Shown here piece by piece: positions 33,801-57,238 of a stretch of DNA of 64,000 bases (position 1 is the first letter of the stretch; the number at the start of each line of letters is the position of its first letter). The stretch is from Aurelia coerulea (taxonomy: Eukaryota > Cnidaria > Scyphozoa > Semaeostomeae > Ulmaridae). The stretch is from the NCBI GenBank assembly GCA_039566865.1, contig CM076951.1, forward strand, positions 15,199,484-15,263,483, read 5' to 3'. The notes beneath the pieces are model-generated. The model ran no database searches. It was given only the letters and a program-made list of their open reading frames with translations, and was not told the DNA's origin. The position numbers and the translations under genes were made by a program.

Positions 33801-36341
33801 CCTTTACTTGGAACAGTAAATATTATTTTTCATCAAGGCTTTTGTATGTATGCATGATAAGCCACTAACTTGAAAACTAAATTTGAGAAATAAAATACAT
33901 CATGAATAATAGTATTGGATTTTTTTGCATTCATTTTAGAGTTATTGAGATGTGCCTCAAGATATGGCATCGGTCTAAAGAAGGATACGAGGAACTGAGG
34001 AACACAGGATTTTTCAAGCTACCTTCTGGACGGACCTTGCGTTACCACAAGAACAAAGTTCAGCAAATGCCAGGGATTGGACGCGAATGGATGGCTGAAA
34101 TGGTAGAACAAGCGAAAGCACGTGGACTAACTGAGGCCGGTTATCACGGATTCATTGCATTCGATGAAATGACAATACAGGTATGGAAATAATAATCAAT
34201 ACTTCGACCTATGTTTGCCTCTTTAAGCAAAAGGTAGTGGCTTGGAGTGATAGCCTCTTCTGCAAATTAGGAAACTCCACTGGAAGCGATCAGACATAAT
34301 TTCAAAGTTAGGCAATACTTGAAAATTGTCAAAACCTTTACCATAAGAATTACGGAGAAAATTAAGAAACTGTGCTGCAAAGTTCTCAGCTATGTTTCTC
34401 ATAGCAATAGGAGTACATGAACTTTCTATTCAAGCACAGTCGACTACACTATACAAACTCTTCAACTGCACCCAGTGACCCAGAGAGTAAACAGAAAAAA
34501 ATTGCGCTAAAGTTGGCGTCGGAGATTTGTTTACTATTATCTTTCGTGACTCACATCGCAGCTTACTCACATGCACACTAAAACCCTTTGAGATACAAAG
34601 GCTTCTTGCATAAACATTCCTCAGACACTCTCTTTGACGCAAATTATTTTTCAAAAACATGACTTCTTGATGCTATTCTTTATTCCAGGCAAACCGTTGA
34701 ATTTCAAGAACGTGTATCCAATAGCATTTTGATCTTCTTCAGGGCGTGATCTTATAATCAGAAATATTCTTTCCAGGGAGACCTTCGACTGAAAAGACAT
34801 GGAGATCAGTTTGAGGTAACTGGCCTAACGAATATGGGAGAATTCAACGAAACAATGAGATCCATACAAGCAGGTAAGCATGCAGCATTTTCCCCTTAGA
34901 CCAGCTATCGCCAGAAGACTACACATTTCCTAGCTCGCCTCATATAAAGAAGCCCTTATCGAGCCTTTTCGAAGTCATAACGTTTTGGAATTGACAGGCA
35001 TTAGTTCATCTCTTTAAGAGACACCTTCCCGTAATTTTGCACTCGAATTTGAATCCCGATATAAAACAACCCCAACAAACAAATCAGATACCCAGAGAAA
35101 CTAAGATGCTGAACCTTAATCTATTTTCTAGGGAAAGAAGAGGCAGTACTCTCAACCCATGTTCTGCAGTTCACGTTCTTCAGCGCTGAAAATTTTATAT
35201 TTCCGATAGCCTTTTATCCAACGGCAAACCTTGATGGAGTAGCACTTTATGACATGTATTGGAATTGTATAAGGGCACTTTTACTTCATGGGTTTAACTC
35301 GCATATGGCAGTATGCGATGGTGGACAAGCAAACCGCACCTTCATACTGCTGCACTTTGAAAACGAAGAACATGCTATAAGGTCAAGTTTTGTCACCACC
35401 AATCGTTACAATGGAGAATCGCACATTTTCATGATGGATCCATCCGTATGTATTTTACTATATTCTTAACCGGCTAAACAGAAACTGCGTATAATGACGT
35501 CGTCGTGCATTCTGACTTCATTGATTTTTTCCATTAATAAGGTTTTGGAAGCGATAAATGTAGAGTTGTTGACGTAAAAAAGAAAATATCTAGTGGTGCC
35601 TTATTTTGGGATGTGTTGCAGAGAACAAGGGTTACGCAAAGCTACTACTTTTTGCGCACGTGTGCACAGTTTCTGATCTTTCATCTTAACCTACTATATA
35701 TGTACATATATACGTTTTCATGCTGATAAACTAATATTTCATCACACAGAAGCACAATTTTACCACCCAGTTTGCACAAAATCATTCTTTGCATGACAGC
35801 TATCGGCAAGGAAAGTTCAATTTCGTGGCCACAGAAGACTAACTGACACAGGGACATGCCGTTAAATTCTTTTTGAACCGGTTTGAGTTCTCATAAAATG
35901 GTGTCAAAACACAATTGAATACTTGTTAAAGATTTATCAGCTGTACAATTCGATTGGACTATCGAAAACTAGAAACAATTTTTTTGCACATTCAACACAT
36001 TTTGAGATTGAGCTGGTAATTTGCACTTTCGAGTAGCTGCATTGGGCGTAGTACCGCTAAGTTAGAAAAGTAATTCTGTTTTGTAGCACAATTTCAAGAA
36101 ACTGCGCAATAATGTTGAGAAAAGCAGTTGTAATGGCAAGACGACAAGACATCTGATTTACAATGGTTGTCCAATCCTGTGGTCGCACTGGAAGAGTGCT
36201 TATGAGTTTGACTGCACAGTATGCTGTCCACGCACTTACGCAAAGTTGTCGGATGCTCATTTCGTGTTGACGCCGTCTTCAAGGATGAGAAACCATTTGG
36301 CTGATGATGTTCTATGCAAGCGAATGAATGAGATTTTAGGG
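30816..36341 (+). CDS. P-like (THAP9-type) transposase, exons 1-7
   Basis: Exons 30816-30856, 30968-31176, 31939-32938, 33940-34180, 34777-34873, 35132-35445 and 36087-36341. They continue at 50261-50361, 50884-51194 and 51904-51968 to give 2634 nt, exactly 877 codons plus stop, with no internal stop. There is no THAP domain. Residues of about 84-417 carry Cys pairs (FCRGCVKNEAEC) and a long charged coiled coil. The P-type core begins at about 417: LKIWHRSKEGYEELR, KLPSGRTLRYHKN, GFIAFDEMTIQ (Asp near 491), VCDGGQANRTF (Asp near 592), MMDPSHNFKKLRNNV across the exon 6/7 junction, and LTPSSRMRNHLADDVL near 694. The intron after 36341 contains the MULE. The intact frame suggests recent activity. 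Confidence 0.88.
33082..33713. mobile_element. Possible hAT-type MITE in an intron
   Basis: The left end CAGTGGCGTACCCAAGGGG and right end TGCGTACGCCTAT share the inverted core GGCGTAC, with G/C homopolymers between. It lies in the intron 32939-33939 of the P-like transposase. Boundaries are approximate and no target duplication was found. Confidence 0.35.
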
Positions 36342-36643
36342 GTAAGATTATTTCGTCACAAGGATTCTAAAATAGATAGTAGGTGCCCACTTCATGCCAT
36401 CCATCAGAAGGACCTGCTTACGTCACAGTATACGAAAACCCGAAAACGACAAAACGCACGAAAACGAGGAAACGACAATATTGGAAATTTTCGGTCATTG
36501 ATTGTTTCTCCTCCACAGTGCTTCAGCTAATTTCAGGACCAGTTTTTTATCTTTTTATTCAGGGTCCCCTTTTCGCAGAATTCTTTCAATGTTGAGGCGA
36601 CTTTCAAACAATACAAACTATTTCTATGGGGGTTCGGTTTTCA

Positions 36644-36802
36644 TAGGCGTAGGAGACAGGGGGCTGCAGCCCCCAACGTCGGAAAATTTTGCAAAAATCA
36701 GCCATAATCGGGCAGAAATCCGTCTTAAGTCTGGCAAAATTTTCTTAAACAATGGATTTTTTCTCGGGCAGCCCCCCCCAAATTTTATCTTCCCCTACGC
36801 GG
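36644..36802. mobile_element. Small MITE-like repeat
   Basis: The left end TAGGCGTAGGAGACAGGGGG mirrors the right end CTTCCCCTACGCGG, and both inner flanks are G/C runs (GGGGGCTGCAGCCCCC at left, CCCCCCCC at right). Short and non-coding. Confidence 0.4.
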
Positions 36803-37212
36803 ATGTCTGTTTTCCAGGAGTCTCCTGTGAAATTTTGCACTGCAAAGTTACTGAACCACGCTGAGTACACAAATGAAGAATAACGAAATCCTTGCAATAA
36901 CATATCAACAAATATGTTTCAAAAGCCACAGTGCGATTATACTAATCATTTCAATATACATACATCAACGTGAAATCTGGAAGCCCAGAAAATTCCAATA
37001 TATTCTACCTTGACAAAGTCAGGCGTCCGTAAAGTATCGGGTGTCTAAAAAGGTACCCCCTTTGACTAAACAAGGAACGAAACGATATCGGTACTTTCTG
37101 ATTACATAGCTACATTTCTCAATCTTTAACTTGAATGCTTTGAATACCTTGCATTTGACAATCGTCCATCAAGAACAGGAGATACGAGTTCTCAAAGTCA
37201 AAAGTTAGGGTG

Positions 37213-37578
37213 CAAGTGCAACTGAAACCAGAGGTTATGAAAAGGGCCTAGCCATGATGATTTGATATCACGGGTATCTTCCAAAAGGAATTTTCAACTT
37301 CGCTTTTCAGATTTTACTTTTGAAAAGAATTATACCTTGAGATGCTTGAATTGTCATCGAAGAATAGGAAAAGGGGGACAGCACGCTTATTTGGAGAGGT
37401 GGCAGGAGCTTATCATCTTCAGCCCATCTTTATTCTATTTGTTACGGTCTTGGTCATGTGTTTATAATTCTTTTCGACAACAAAACTAAAATTTAAAGTT
37501 CAAAGGTCCTTTGGATAATGCCCAAGATATCACATCATGGTTAGGCCCTTTCCCAAAACCTCTAGTTTCAGGTCCACT
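37213..37578. mobile_element. Inverted-repeat element, about 365 bp
   Basis: The left end TGAAACCAGAGGTTATGAAA with GGGCCTAGCCATGATG mirrors the right end CATCATGGTTAGGCCC with CTCTAGTTTCAGGTCC. Mismatches suggest moderate age. It lies in the 3' flank of the MULE gene. No target duplication was identified. Confidence 0.55.
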
Positions 37579-37599
37579 CTAAATTTTGTGAGCCAGTAC

Positions 37600-37705
37600 A
37601 CGTATTTTTTACAAGAAACTAAAAATTTAGGAAAAGAAACTCAGAGAAACTCAGAGTTTTAGTTAGAGTTATTTAAGAAACTCAGAGTTTCTTACGAGTT
37701 TCTTA
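37600..37705. repeat. AAGAAACTCAGAG short tandem and palindromic repeat
   Basis: Several direct and inverted copies of AAGAAACTCAGAG and GAGTTTCTTA occur in about 100 bp. Related TAAGAAACT-type sequence recurs elsewhere in the window (near 6.6, 15.5, 22.4 and 47.8 kb), suggesting a dispersed MITE family. Confidence 0.45.
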
Positions 37706-38107
37706 GAGGTTCCACAGCGATCTTCATGTTCACTAACTGTGCCCTTGTAAACATTTTAAACCAAGGTTTTTTCAAGCTTGCCCAATGTTTAAACATTACT
37801 GGCGTACCTTCCGAGTAATATGATACAGGAAACAAGCGAAAAAGAAATAAGAATGTGCCAAGTATTTCTTTCATCAAAAAGAAAATAGTTTCTTAAGTTA
37901 TATTTTCTCAGTGCTAGAGTATCTTAAGTTTTTGACGATCTGAGAGTAGAGTTTCTTTACAAATTTATTTTTGGTTCATTTTGTGTGGGTTACACGGAAG
38001 GTACCATCATATGATTACTAAGGTATTTCATCAAAAGTGTCTAATAAATGGAATAGAAGAGAACAAAACACCTGTAATTTTCATGAGATGTCCTGGTTTA
38101 AATCATT

Positions 38108-49730
<11,623 letters not shown>

Positions 49731-50260
49731 TTTTCTTTCTCACTCCAAACACTCCAAAAAGATAGAAAGAAGATGGCCGCTTCCCGCCTAAACTTGAACA
49801 TATGTGACATGTGACGAATTTGGTCGTCTCCTCGTTTTCGTGCGTTTTGTCGTTTTCGGGTTTTCGTATACTGTGACGTAGGCAGGTCCTTCTGATGGAT
49901 GGCATGAAGTGGGCACCTAGATAGTAGGACCGATGCTGACTATTATCGTCGGTTTTCTAGATCAAAAAGAGTGCACGTTCGAGTTTGAGCAAATATTGTT
50001 ACTATATTAACCAACAGTCTCTCAGGCCTGTCAGCCTAGAAGTTTTACTTGTTTCTTTACAGAAAAATTATCCAATTCAAAGGAAGAAGCAACCAGCATA
50101 CATTGAATTTCAAAGGACCATCCAAAGAAACTATTCAATATGTTCAAATGCTGGGTACATACTAAAGAGTTTACTTGAACATGCTCGTTATTCATTGTTC
50201 GATGAGCCAAGATAAAATAAAACTTATCAATTCATTCACCCTGTATTCTTTTTCCAATAG

Positions 50261-51968
50261 CTTTATCAACAGCACACACTTACCAATCTATCAAGAACAA
50301 TCGAATTCGTCAGAATGACATCAATACTGCTGAAAAATTTCAAAAGCAGAGCCCCCTATCGGTACGTTTGTATGATGTAAATTTTCACAGTTAAAGAACG
50401 CTTTAAAAAATCTATAGCATAGCGATGCGGCTGTTTGAGAATGTGGCTCATGATGCAAGTGTATATCGGTTGCATTGCAAGGAATAGAAATTATATTTCT
50501 AGGCTTATGCTTGCTTGGTCTGAAACAAAGAGCTGCTTTCTTTCTATTATGATCGCAAATGCCAATCTTAACTGTCGCGTCTTAGGGCACACTATGGTGG
50601 ATGACAGTAAGCTGTTACGGGTAAAGTTTGTTTACTCACCCGGTATGCTATTTACGAGTGTCACTTCTCAAAATGGCACGTTTTTGTGAACCAAATAACT
50701 CTGAACTAAAATGTATGAAATCCAACAATGAACAAAATCGAACAAATATCAAACCAATAAAGAGCAAATTCAATCAAAACACACAGTGTGCGCAGCTGTC
50801 CTCCATTACAACATCGTCTTTCGTCTTACGCCTGAAAATAAATGAGAAGATCTATTAATAATCAAAGAAATCATTCAATGCAGGTATTTGGACGACTCAA
50901 GATTCAGTGAAAATGAGCATGCCCTGCAATGGTTCCAGGACTGGCAAACAGAGGTGCAAAATGATCAAGTGCTTTCCCCAAAAGAGAAGATTCAAAGATT
51001 TATATCTGCAAAGACAATGTTTGACATAACCTCGATGACATTAGGCTTCCGATCATACTGCAAAGCCATGTTTGACGTCGTACCAGGAGTTCAAATACTA
51101 TCATCAGGGACGAGTCAGGATGCTCTTGAAAACTTTTTTGGGTGTCAACGTGCCCAGCAAGGTCAAAATAACAACCCGACTGTTCTGCAGTATGGTAAGA
51201 CTAGCATAAGACTGTTGCCATTCAGTAAATTATGCTGTCAAAAAGCGAATTATGCAAGCAGTAATATTGAACGTTTCACAAGTTTGACACTAGATCCGGA
51301 TTAAGTGTCGAAAAAAGTTATTTTTTATCAGCCATCTACCAAAGTTATTTTTTGATCAGCTAACAGAAAATAGAATATTTCAGCTATTTCAGGACAACTA
51401 AGTTTTCTTATTGTCAAAAGACTCGCGGGACTGACAACATGATTCCTTGTATCCATTCAATATATGCGGAAAGCTGACACTTACTTAGTCAGTCTGAAGA
51501 CTAACTTAGAAGTATACATGAGGATTGACAACGGAATGATTTGCAGAAAAGGCTGAGTGTTCGATTTCTTGTGCAAATTAGATAATGTAAAGAACGTTTT
51601 GGTGAAACCAGCAACTCCAATAAACGAACGTATGCATTGAAGTTCGGAAACAGGCAAAACTTTGAAGAGAACAGGCAAAATTATGTATTTAAACGATCCT
51701 CTCTTCTGCCATGAATTGGAATTATTTCCGTTATGAATCCAAAGCAAACCGTCTTGTAGATGATTTGAGAAAATTTAACCCTTGCAGTGTGTAGCAATAC
51801 GTAAACGATAAATTACTAATTCGTCAAACTGAAGAAAATTACGGTAGATCAAATCGAAATTCCTCGAAACACATAATCTAAAGGGCTTTTCTTTACGTTT
51901 CAGGTGACAACGTCAATGCTATAGTGCAAATGCGCAATATGAAGGTCAACAGAGGAAATGCTGCATAA
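50261..51968 (+). CDS. P-like transposase, exons 8-10
   Basis: Exons 50261-50361, 50884-51194 and 51904-51968 complete the gene across the MULE-bearing intron in phase. Key features are RTIEFVRMTSILL, the YLDDSRFSENEHAL block, and SQDALENFFGCQRAQQG followed by NNNPTVLQYG near residue 835. This corresponds to the acidic (Glu) end of the P-type catalytic domain and its neighbouring asparagine-rich stretch. The stop TAA is at 51966-51968, 10 bp from the stop of the convergent homeodomain exon. An open segment at 50064-50218 looks exon-like but is not needed to keep phase, so I left it out. Confidence 0.85.
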
Positions 51969-51978
51969 AGGACTCACT

Positions 51979-52359
51979 TTACAAATCAAGTTCCTCGTTG
52001 TTGGTAATATCTTCTACAATGTCATCTGCTGCTCTTCTATTTCTTTGGAACCAGCGATTGATTTGGCTTCTATCAACATTGAATTCAGTTGCCCTTTGCT
52101 GACATACATCATTCGATGGTCGACCCTTGTAAAGAACTAGATCAGACTGAAGAGATTTCTTTTGGTCAAGTGTTGGTTTGAATGCTGCTAATCGTGTTCT
52201 TGTTCTTCTCAGTGGAGCTGCAACATTCGCATCTCCTTCTTGTTGAATGTGAACTTCATTATTGTTGATAGCTTCCCTGTCAATTCGTTGAGCAGGCTGC
52301 GTTTTAAAAAGATACACTTTGTTGAACGGTTTTTCATCATCAAACACCACTTGTAAGCA
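51979..52359 (-). CDS. Homeodomain-like exon, 3' end of the PIF1-like gene
   Basis: The acceptor at the high end gives phase 0 after the exon ending 52880 (PVIQ, then CLQVVFDDEKPF). The last 60 residues form a homeodomain-like fold: LRRTRTRLAAFKPTLDQKK as first helix region, GRPSNDVCQQRATEF, then recognition helix VDRSQINRWFQRNRRAADD, matching the WFxNRR-type helix 3. The stop TAA is at 51979. Its likely role is DNA binding, perhaps to element ends. It converges with the P-like transposase, whose stop is 10 bp away. Confidence 0.7.
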   Translation of the reverse strand, partial: CLQVVFDDEKPFNKVYLFKTQPAQRIDREAINNNEVHIQQEGDANVAAPLRRTRTRLAAFKPTLDQKKSLQSDLVLYKGRPSNDVCQQRATEFNVDRSQINRWFQRNRRAADDIVEDITNNEELDL

Positions 52360-52879
52360 CTATTTTATGGAAATCTGTTAACTAAGGATTGCAATTGTTC
52401 GTAAAGATATACATTAAGTGCAAAAATTTTCAGCAGATAAAATTACGTACCTTAAACAACATACGTGCTTTAAATTGTAGTTTGTGCCATTGGCACTTTA
52501 AATCTACAAAGTCTGTAAATCTGCAATCAGTATTTTGACTTGTCAATACCAATTCCAAGCACAAATGCTAATGGTATTAAGACTATGACAGAATTAATTG
52601 GAAAAAAAGAAGCTTAAATTTAGGAGTCCTAACTTTGGATGGTGCAAGAGATTTGTAAATAATTCAGGATTTTGTGGATATCTAATTATTTGTATATATT
52701 AAATTTGACATGTAAATAGGATTATTTAGTATTGGTTTCTCGTTTTGCTAATGGCTGGCTTTGATTAGCTTACCGTGCCAAATCAATGAATTATCATTAA
52801 CGCTATGATGATCATTTATCATTATTATTTTTGTTCCATTGTTGTCTTTCTTTGCTGCAATAAATTATAAATTTCTTAC

Positions 52880-53417
52880 CTGAATGACTGGTTGGTCTTC
52901 AGGCTGACTTTCGTGTTCATGATGATTTCCCAACAGTACTTGGTTAGCGTCTTCTTCTTTGCCAGATTTGTGCGATTCTGATATCATGTCATACGTTCTT
53001 CCTGAAGCTAATTCTGGATATACCATTCGATTGCAGTGCACGACTTTCTGGTGCAGGATAGCACTGAGGCTCTTTTTGGTTTTAGTTTTCTGATACCTCA
53101 TTCCGTACAAGACAAATAAAAAATGAAGCACAACTTTATTGTAGGATGTCAACGACTCTGGTCCAGGTAGACAGGATGCTTTCAGCCGTAGGTGACTGGC
53201 TTCCATTGCTATCGACTGGTCACTGAACAATTCCTCCATACGTGGACAGTTGCAAGATTTTGTTTCGCTTTCTTCTTGTTCACCTTTTCCCTTAAGACAC
53301 ATTCTTTTCGCTGCTTAACGTTTCCTTTGAGGACCTTTAGGTATTCTTTTGAGCGCATGTTCAAATAACGGCGAAGCAGTCGGCCTAAAATTTTGTTCCA
53401 TTCGTCTGTGACTTTTC
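52880..53417 (-). pseudogene. Linker exon(s) between helicase and homeodomain, with a frame change
   Basis: From the acceptor at 53417, in phase with the upstream exon, the frame reads GKVTDEWNKILGRLL and KQRKECVLREKVNKKK, then stops at 53209. A second frame, open from 53302, reads MEELFSDQSIAMEASHLRLK through DQPVIQ to a GTAAGA donor at 52880. A one-base indel or an unseen small intron lies between 53302 and 53209. The region is basic and helical with no domain I recognise. It joins the homeodomain exon in phase. Confidence 0.55.
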
Positions 53418-53748
53418 CTAGAAAAAGAAAATTATGTTTGAGAACATAAAGCATATGCATAAAGCATAAAACTTAGGAAAAATTGCAGCCATGAAATACT
53501 TGAACCAACCGATTTGTTAGAATGTGAGTAGTTCAATATTTTCATAGTTAGTGTTGATTTAGTGTGTCTTCTTGTTTGTACTTTAGGGTAATTTGAAGTC
53601 ATTGGAATTTTCCGAGCGAGCAGAAATTCTATTTTCTACAAAAAAAAGTATCACTTTTCAATTGAATAGATGTGGAAAGCTGAATGATTTTGATTTTGTG
53701 AATTTCTGCCTACTCGGAAAACGACATTGACTGAAAATTGTCTTTTAC

Positions 53749-54249
53749 CTGCATGCGATATTTGGAGATTTCTAAATGCTATTTGGATTACAGGGTCTTC
53801 ACGTGTCAATTTTCTTGCTTCAGATACTGCCTCAAAACCGTACTTGTCAAGATATTCGGGTCTGAAATGCTGTCTCGAGACTTGCTCAACTGTGACGAAG
53901 AAGATGAAAAACTCATCGGAAACGTGTTGCAGCCCTCCTCGATTCAGATTCTCAGTGTGATGGAGACTGCTTCGAAATAAAGAGCTGGATTCCAGATTTG
54001 CTATTGTTGCTCTAAACTGCATCAAAATAGATTGTAGGCTTTTTTCTTTGGCAACTCTGTCCTTCACAGAAGCAGTTGTCGATCTCCCACATTTAGATAC
54101 ATAGCGCTCACAAGCCTTGATTTCCTTCCACAATGCCCATCCGGCTAAGTATCTGACATTTCCTTCACTTTCTTTATTCAAATCTTCATGTGCCACTGCA
54201 TTGACAATACCTCGTTGTTCTTCGTCAGATACTTTGTCTTTCAGAATCG
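53749..54249 (-). CDS. Middle exon of the PIF1-like/homeodomain gene
   Basis: 501 nt in phase with both neighbours: FRNRIL joins AILKDKVSDEEQRG, and NLQISHA joins GKVTDEW. The content is helical and charged (ALWKEIKACERYVSKCGRS, FFIFFVTVEQVSRQHF, RKLTREDPVIQIAF). I do not recognise the domain. The phase continuity supports one gene running from the helicase to the homeodomain. Confidence 0.6.
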
Positions 54250-54326
54250 CTAAACAAAATGCATGGACAGTGTAAGCAGAAACGAAAAAAATGAATTTTA
54301 ATACATGTTGCGTGGTAGGTTTAGAA

Positions 54327-54536
54327 TACCGTAAAAGTTCTATTAAGCCCCCCCCCCCCGGCTTATTTATTGTTTGACACTTTTTAGTCCATTTTGCACG
54401 ACATTTGTGCACGACATTTCTCAAAACAAATAAAAATTAACATGCAAACTTATTTAGCTCATTAAACAGATAATCTTTGGTAACCTCTGTGGAATTTTAT
54501 GTGAATGGGGGGGGGCTTAATATAACTGTTACGGTA
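54327..54536. mobile_element. 210-bp MITE in a helicase-gene intron
   Basis: The left end TACCGTAAAAGTTCTATTAA, then a C run, is inverted at the right as a G run then TTAATATAACTGTTACGGTA. It begins and ends with TA, so the target duplication may be TA. Confidence 0.65.
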
Positions 54537-55010
54537 ACTGTATACTAAGAGTGGATAACGATAAGATCAGATTAGAAATCACCATAAAATACTTTCGAAT
54601 TTGTTTTTAATTGAACGGAGTCGTAGAGGAATATGCACCAGTTATTCTCTCCAAACTTTCCATCAAACATTCTTTGAAAAGAACAATAATGTCATTCAAT
54701 ACGGGACATTGACAGGGCCATCATAAATAATTCAGTCTTCAGATAGTAATTTAAACCTTTCCAAAGTTGCAGCTGCAGGCATTGTGAGTTGACTAGACTT
54801 ATGACCCGGTGCGTTGTTTTAACTCCAATATCTAGGGGGAGATGATGCAGCCCTAATCAGAGCAAACTATCAAGACGTGTGAATTCACAAGGAAATTTCC
54901 CCCGCAGATACATATTATCCAGCGCTCCTCCATAGAAGCGCACCAGCAGTGTCTAACTACCCATGCTTAGATACAATTGATTCTATGAAAATATTTATTC
55001 ATCTACATAC

Positions 55011-56797
55011 CTAATATCCTGTTCCTGAAGCTATCTAGGAAATCTTGCAGCAGTACATTTTGTATGAGAATCTTTTCTTTCTCAGATGAAAGCATGCCCT
55101 CTCCACATTCTTGTAGCACCTGTGTCCACTTTGCATGGATATCAGAGCTGTTTGAAAGAGAGTGGAAATTTCGTATCTTTTTCGCCATCGAGTTGCCCTG
55201 CATTGCTTTGATGATATCGGCATTGCTTAAGTTGACATCAGGTGCAAAGATGTCCTCCAATGAATTCCATATAATTCCAAGCAGCTTTGTGCACTTCTCT
55301 GGAGGGTTACCCCAAGGACATAATTCCAACTTTTTCAATAGATGGGTATATGCATCATTGCTAGCATTTGCAGCCAGCCTCTTCATGATATCATCAACTT
55401 TACCAGCTTCCGGGGGAGGGGATACCGTCTCTGGCCACACAGTGTTCTGTGTAACTATCTGCTCCATTTCAGGGAGCAATTCGATAGAATTTGTTTGCGG
55501 TACCTCATCAGTTACTATTTTGGAGACTGCTACTTTTGGAGACATTAATCTATCTTGGATGTTCTTGAGTGTTGTGGGCATTGCAGGAAATGATTTCATC
55601 CAGCCTGGTTCTATGGTTAATCCGGAAATGGTCCTACATCTTGAAAGACCAACATATGCCATACCATATACCCAAATATCTGACAACGATATGTGGCAAT
55701 GCTCCAGGCTAGTACCCTGCTGCTTATGAAATGTTGATGCATATACAAGAGCCAATGGCAACTGCTGTCTTGTAGCAATCGTGAAACCGCTTTCATCTTT
55801 AACAGACCAAATATACCGTTTTATAGTCAATTCAACACCCCCTTCAAACCTGACCACTGGCAAATCGTTGAAAATTCGCACTACGGTCCCAATTGACCCG
55901 CTCACTAGATTATCGTTCCTCATATTGATCAAAAGCATTACTCTACAACCCTCCTTCAGACACAGTGTCTCTTTTGCTGGACATCTCTTGTTCAATACCT
56001 GCTTGCCTTTGGATCCGGTATCTTTGGAGGCAAAAGTATACATGGTGCCGGGAAGAGAATCAGTGACAATCGAATTAACATGATTACAATCGTCGTTATG
56101 AGAAAACAAATTAACACGACCCAACTCAACATCCACCCGTGGGTCCACCTTCATTTCTCTACTTGACAAGAGGTCAACTGCAGTAGAAGAAAGATGACCC
56201 CCCTTTCGCACCTCACGCAACAATTTGAGAAGTTCAGGCTCTGACTGTCTATATACATTTTGCAGTTCTATTTCAAGCTGAATAGTTGATTTCCAAAGCG
56301 CTGACTGGAAGCAAAATGATTGATCCTGACCTGATTCAACAACTGGTGGTAGCTGACAAAAATCCCCACAAAATATTATCTGGACTCCTCCAAAGGGCTT
56401 TGCACGAGCGTATCTTCCTCAAATATAATCAGTAGATTCAAACAGTTGTCGTGTCAACAAAGAAATTTCATCCAAAATTGATACGCTGCTGTTTGCAATT
56501 CTTTCGGTTCCCTTCCTGTTAGCTAAAACTTTATTTAAAAGCTGGTATCTGTTTCCAAATCCAAGTCCGATGCCCAACCATGAATGGAATGTCACTCCAC
56601 CTAATGTTTTGATGCAATTCCCGTAGTCCCCATCACAGCAACTCAGAAAGTACCATTAATTTGCTTTAATTCACTTATAATCTGTAAAAGTGTGGCCGTT
56701 TTCCCGTTCCAGCTTGCCCTGTCAAAAACACATTCAATCCCTTTGTACATATTTTGACGACGCTCTGTTAATCTTTATCGAGGACTCTTTCTTCCAT
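55011..56797 (-). pseudogene. PIF1-like helicase, decayed N-terminal half
   Basis: From about 56797 (MEERVLDKD) the sequence gives a PIF1-type helicase. Walker A is FLTGQAGTGKT, followed by GGVTFHSWLG, Walker B SILDEISLL, GGVQIIFCGDFCQLPPV, then an intact 406-codon stretch with LKEGCRVMLLINMRNDNL, SGSIGTVVRIF, QLPLALVYASTFHKQQG and YVGLSRCR. The N-terminal half is broken by TAA at 56768, TGA at 56643, a lost A in the run at 56607-56610, and TGA at 56419. The exon ends at ATATTAG|GTATGT (55011) and splices in phase to 54249. PIF1 helicases unwind DNA 5' to 3', and a role in element replication or repair is inference. There is no Rep domain, so it is not a Helitron protein. Confidence 0.85.
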
Positions 56798-56975
56798 TTT
56801 CTCCCATCGTTCTTTTCCCGATCTGAAATATTTTTGCAAAATATTTTCCCGCCAAATTTACAAACACTTGAGCTCTTAATTGGGATTGGCTAAGATGAAC
56901 AAAGGGCTGTGACTTGCCTGTGTGAGCCATGTGATCAGAAATGGATATTCTTATTGGTTACTTTCATTGTTCTAT

Positions 56976-57231
56976 TGTTATTCGTTGCCCACCTATCTCT
57001 CTTTCCCTTCTCTTCGCTTTTGAACGGACCGAAATCGAGGCTGGGCAGTCGTTACATTATTTCCAAGATGGCCGTCCGAAGAAACTTTCAGGCCTCGCAT
57101 ATCGATATTAAAATCGCTTGTTTGTGCACATTTGTTAGCAGAACAGACAGAAAACAAAGAAAAAGACATTTTGGTAACGTGAGGCAAGTATTTACATTAT
57201 AATTTTACAACTATTTATCCTGTTGCCTGTG
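56976..57231 (-). repeat. Right terminal inverted repeat of the giant P-like element
   Basis: Reverse complement of 30436-30691, the same length of 256 bp. It ends CCTGTTGCCTGTG beside the CTTTGAT duplication at 57232-57238. Confidence 0.88.
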
Positions 57232-57238
57232 CTTTGAT

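Noticed and set aside
35748..35850. Exon of the P-like transposase starting KHNFTTQF
   Set aside because: A second acceptor at 36086 gives HNFKKLRNNV, which fits the P-type DPSH...RN motif, stays open to 36341 and keeps phase. The 35.75-kb match is coincidental.
50064..50218. Extra exon of the P-like transposase
   Set aside because: It has a good acceptor but ends in a stop in the frame with best content, and the gene is in phase without it.
55011..56797. Helitron
   Set aside because: A PIF1-type helicase is present but there is no Rep/HUH nuclease, no CTRRT end hairpin and no A/T target site. The flanking structure is that of a terminal-repeat element with a 7-bp duplication.
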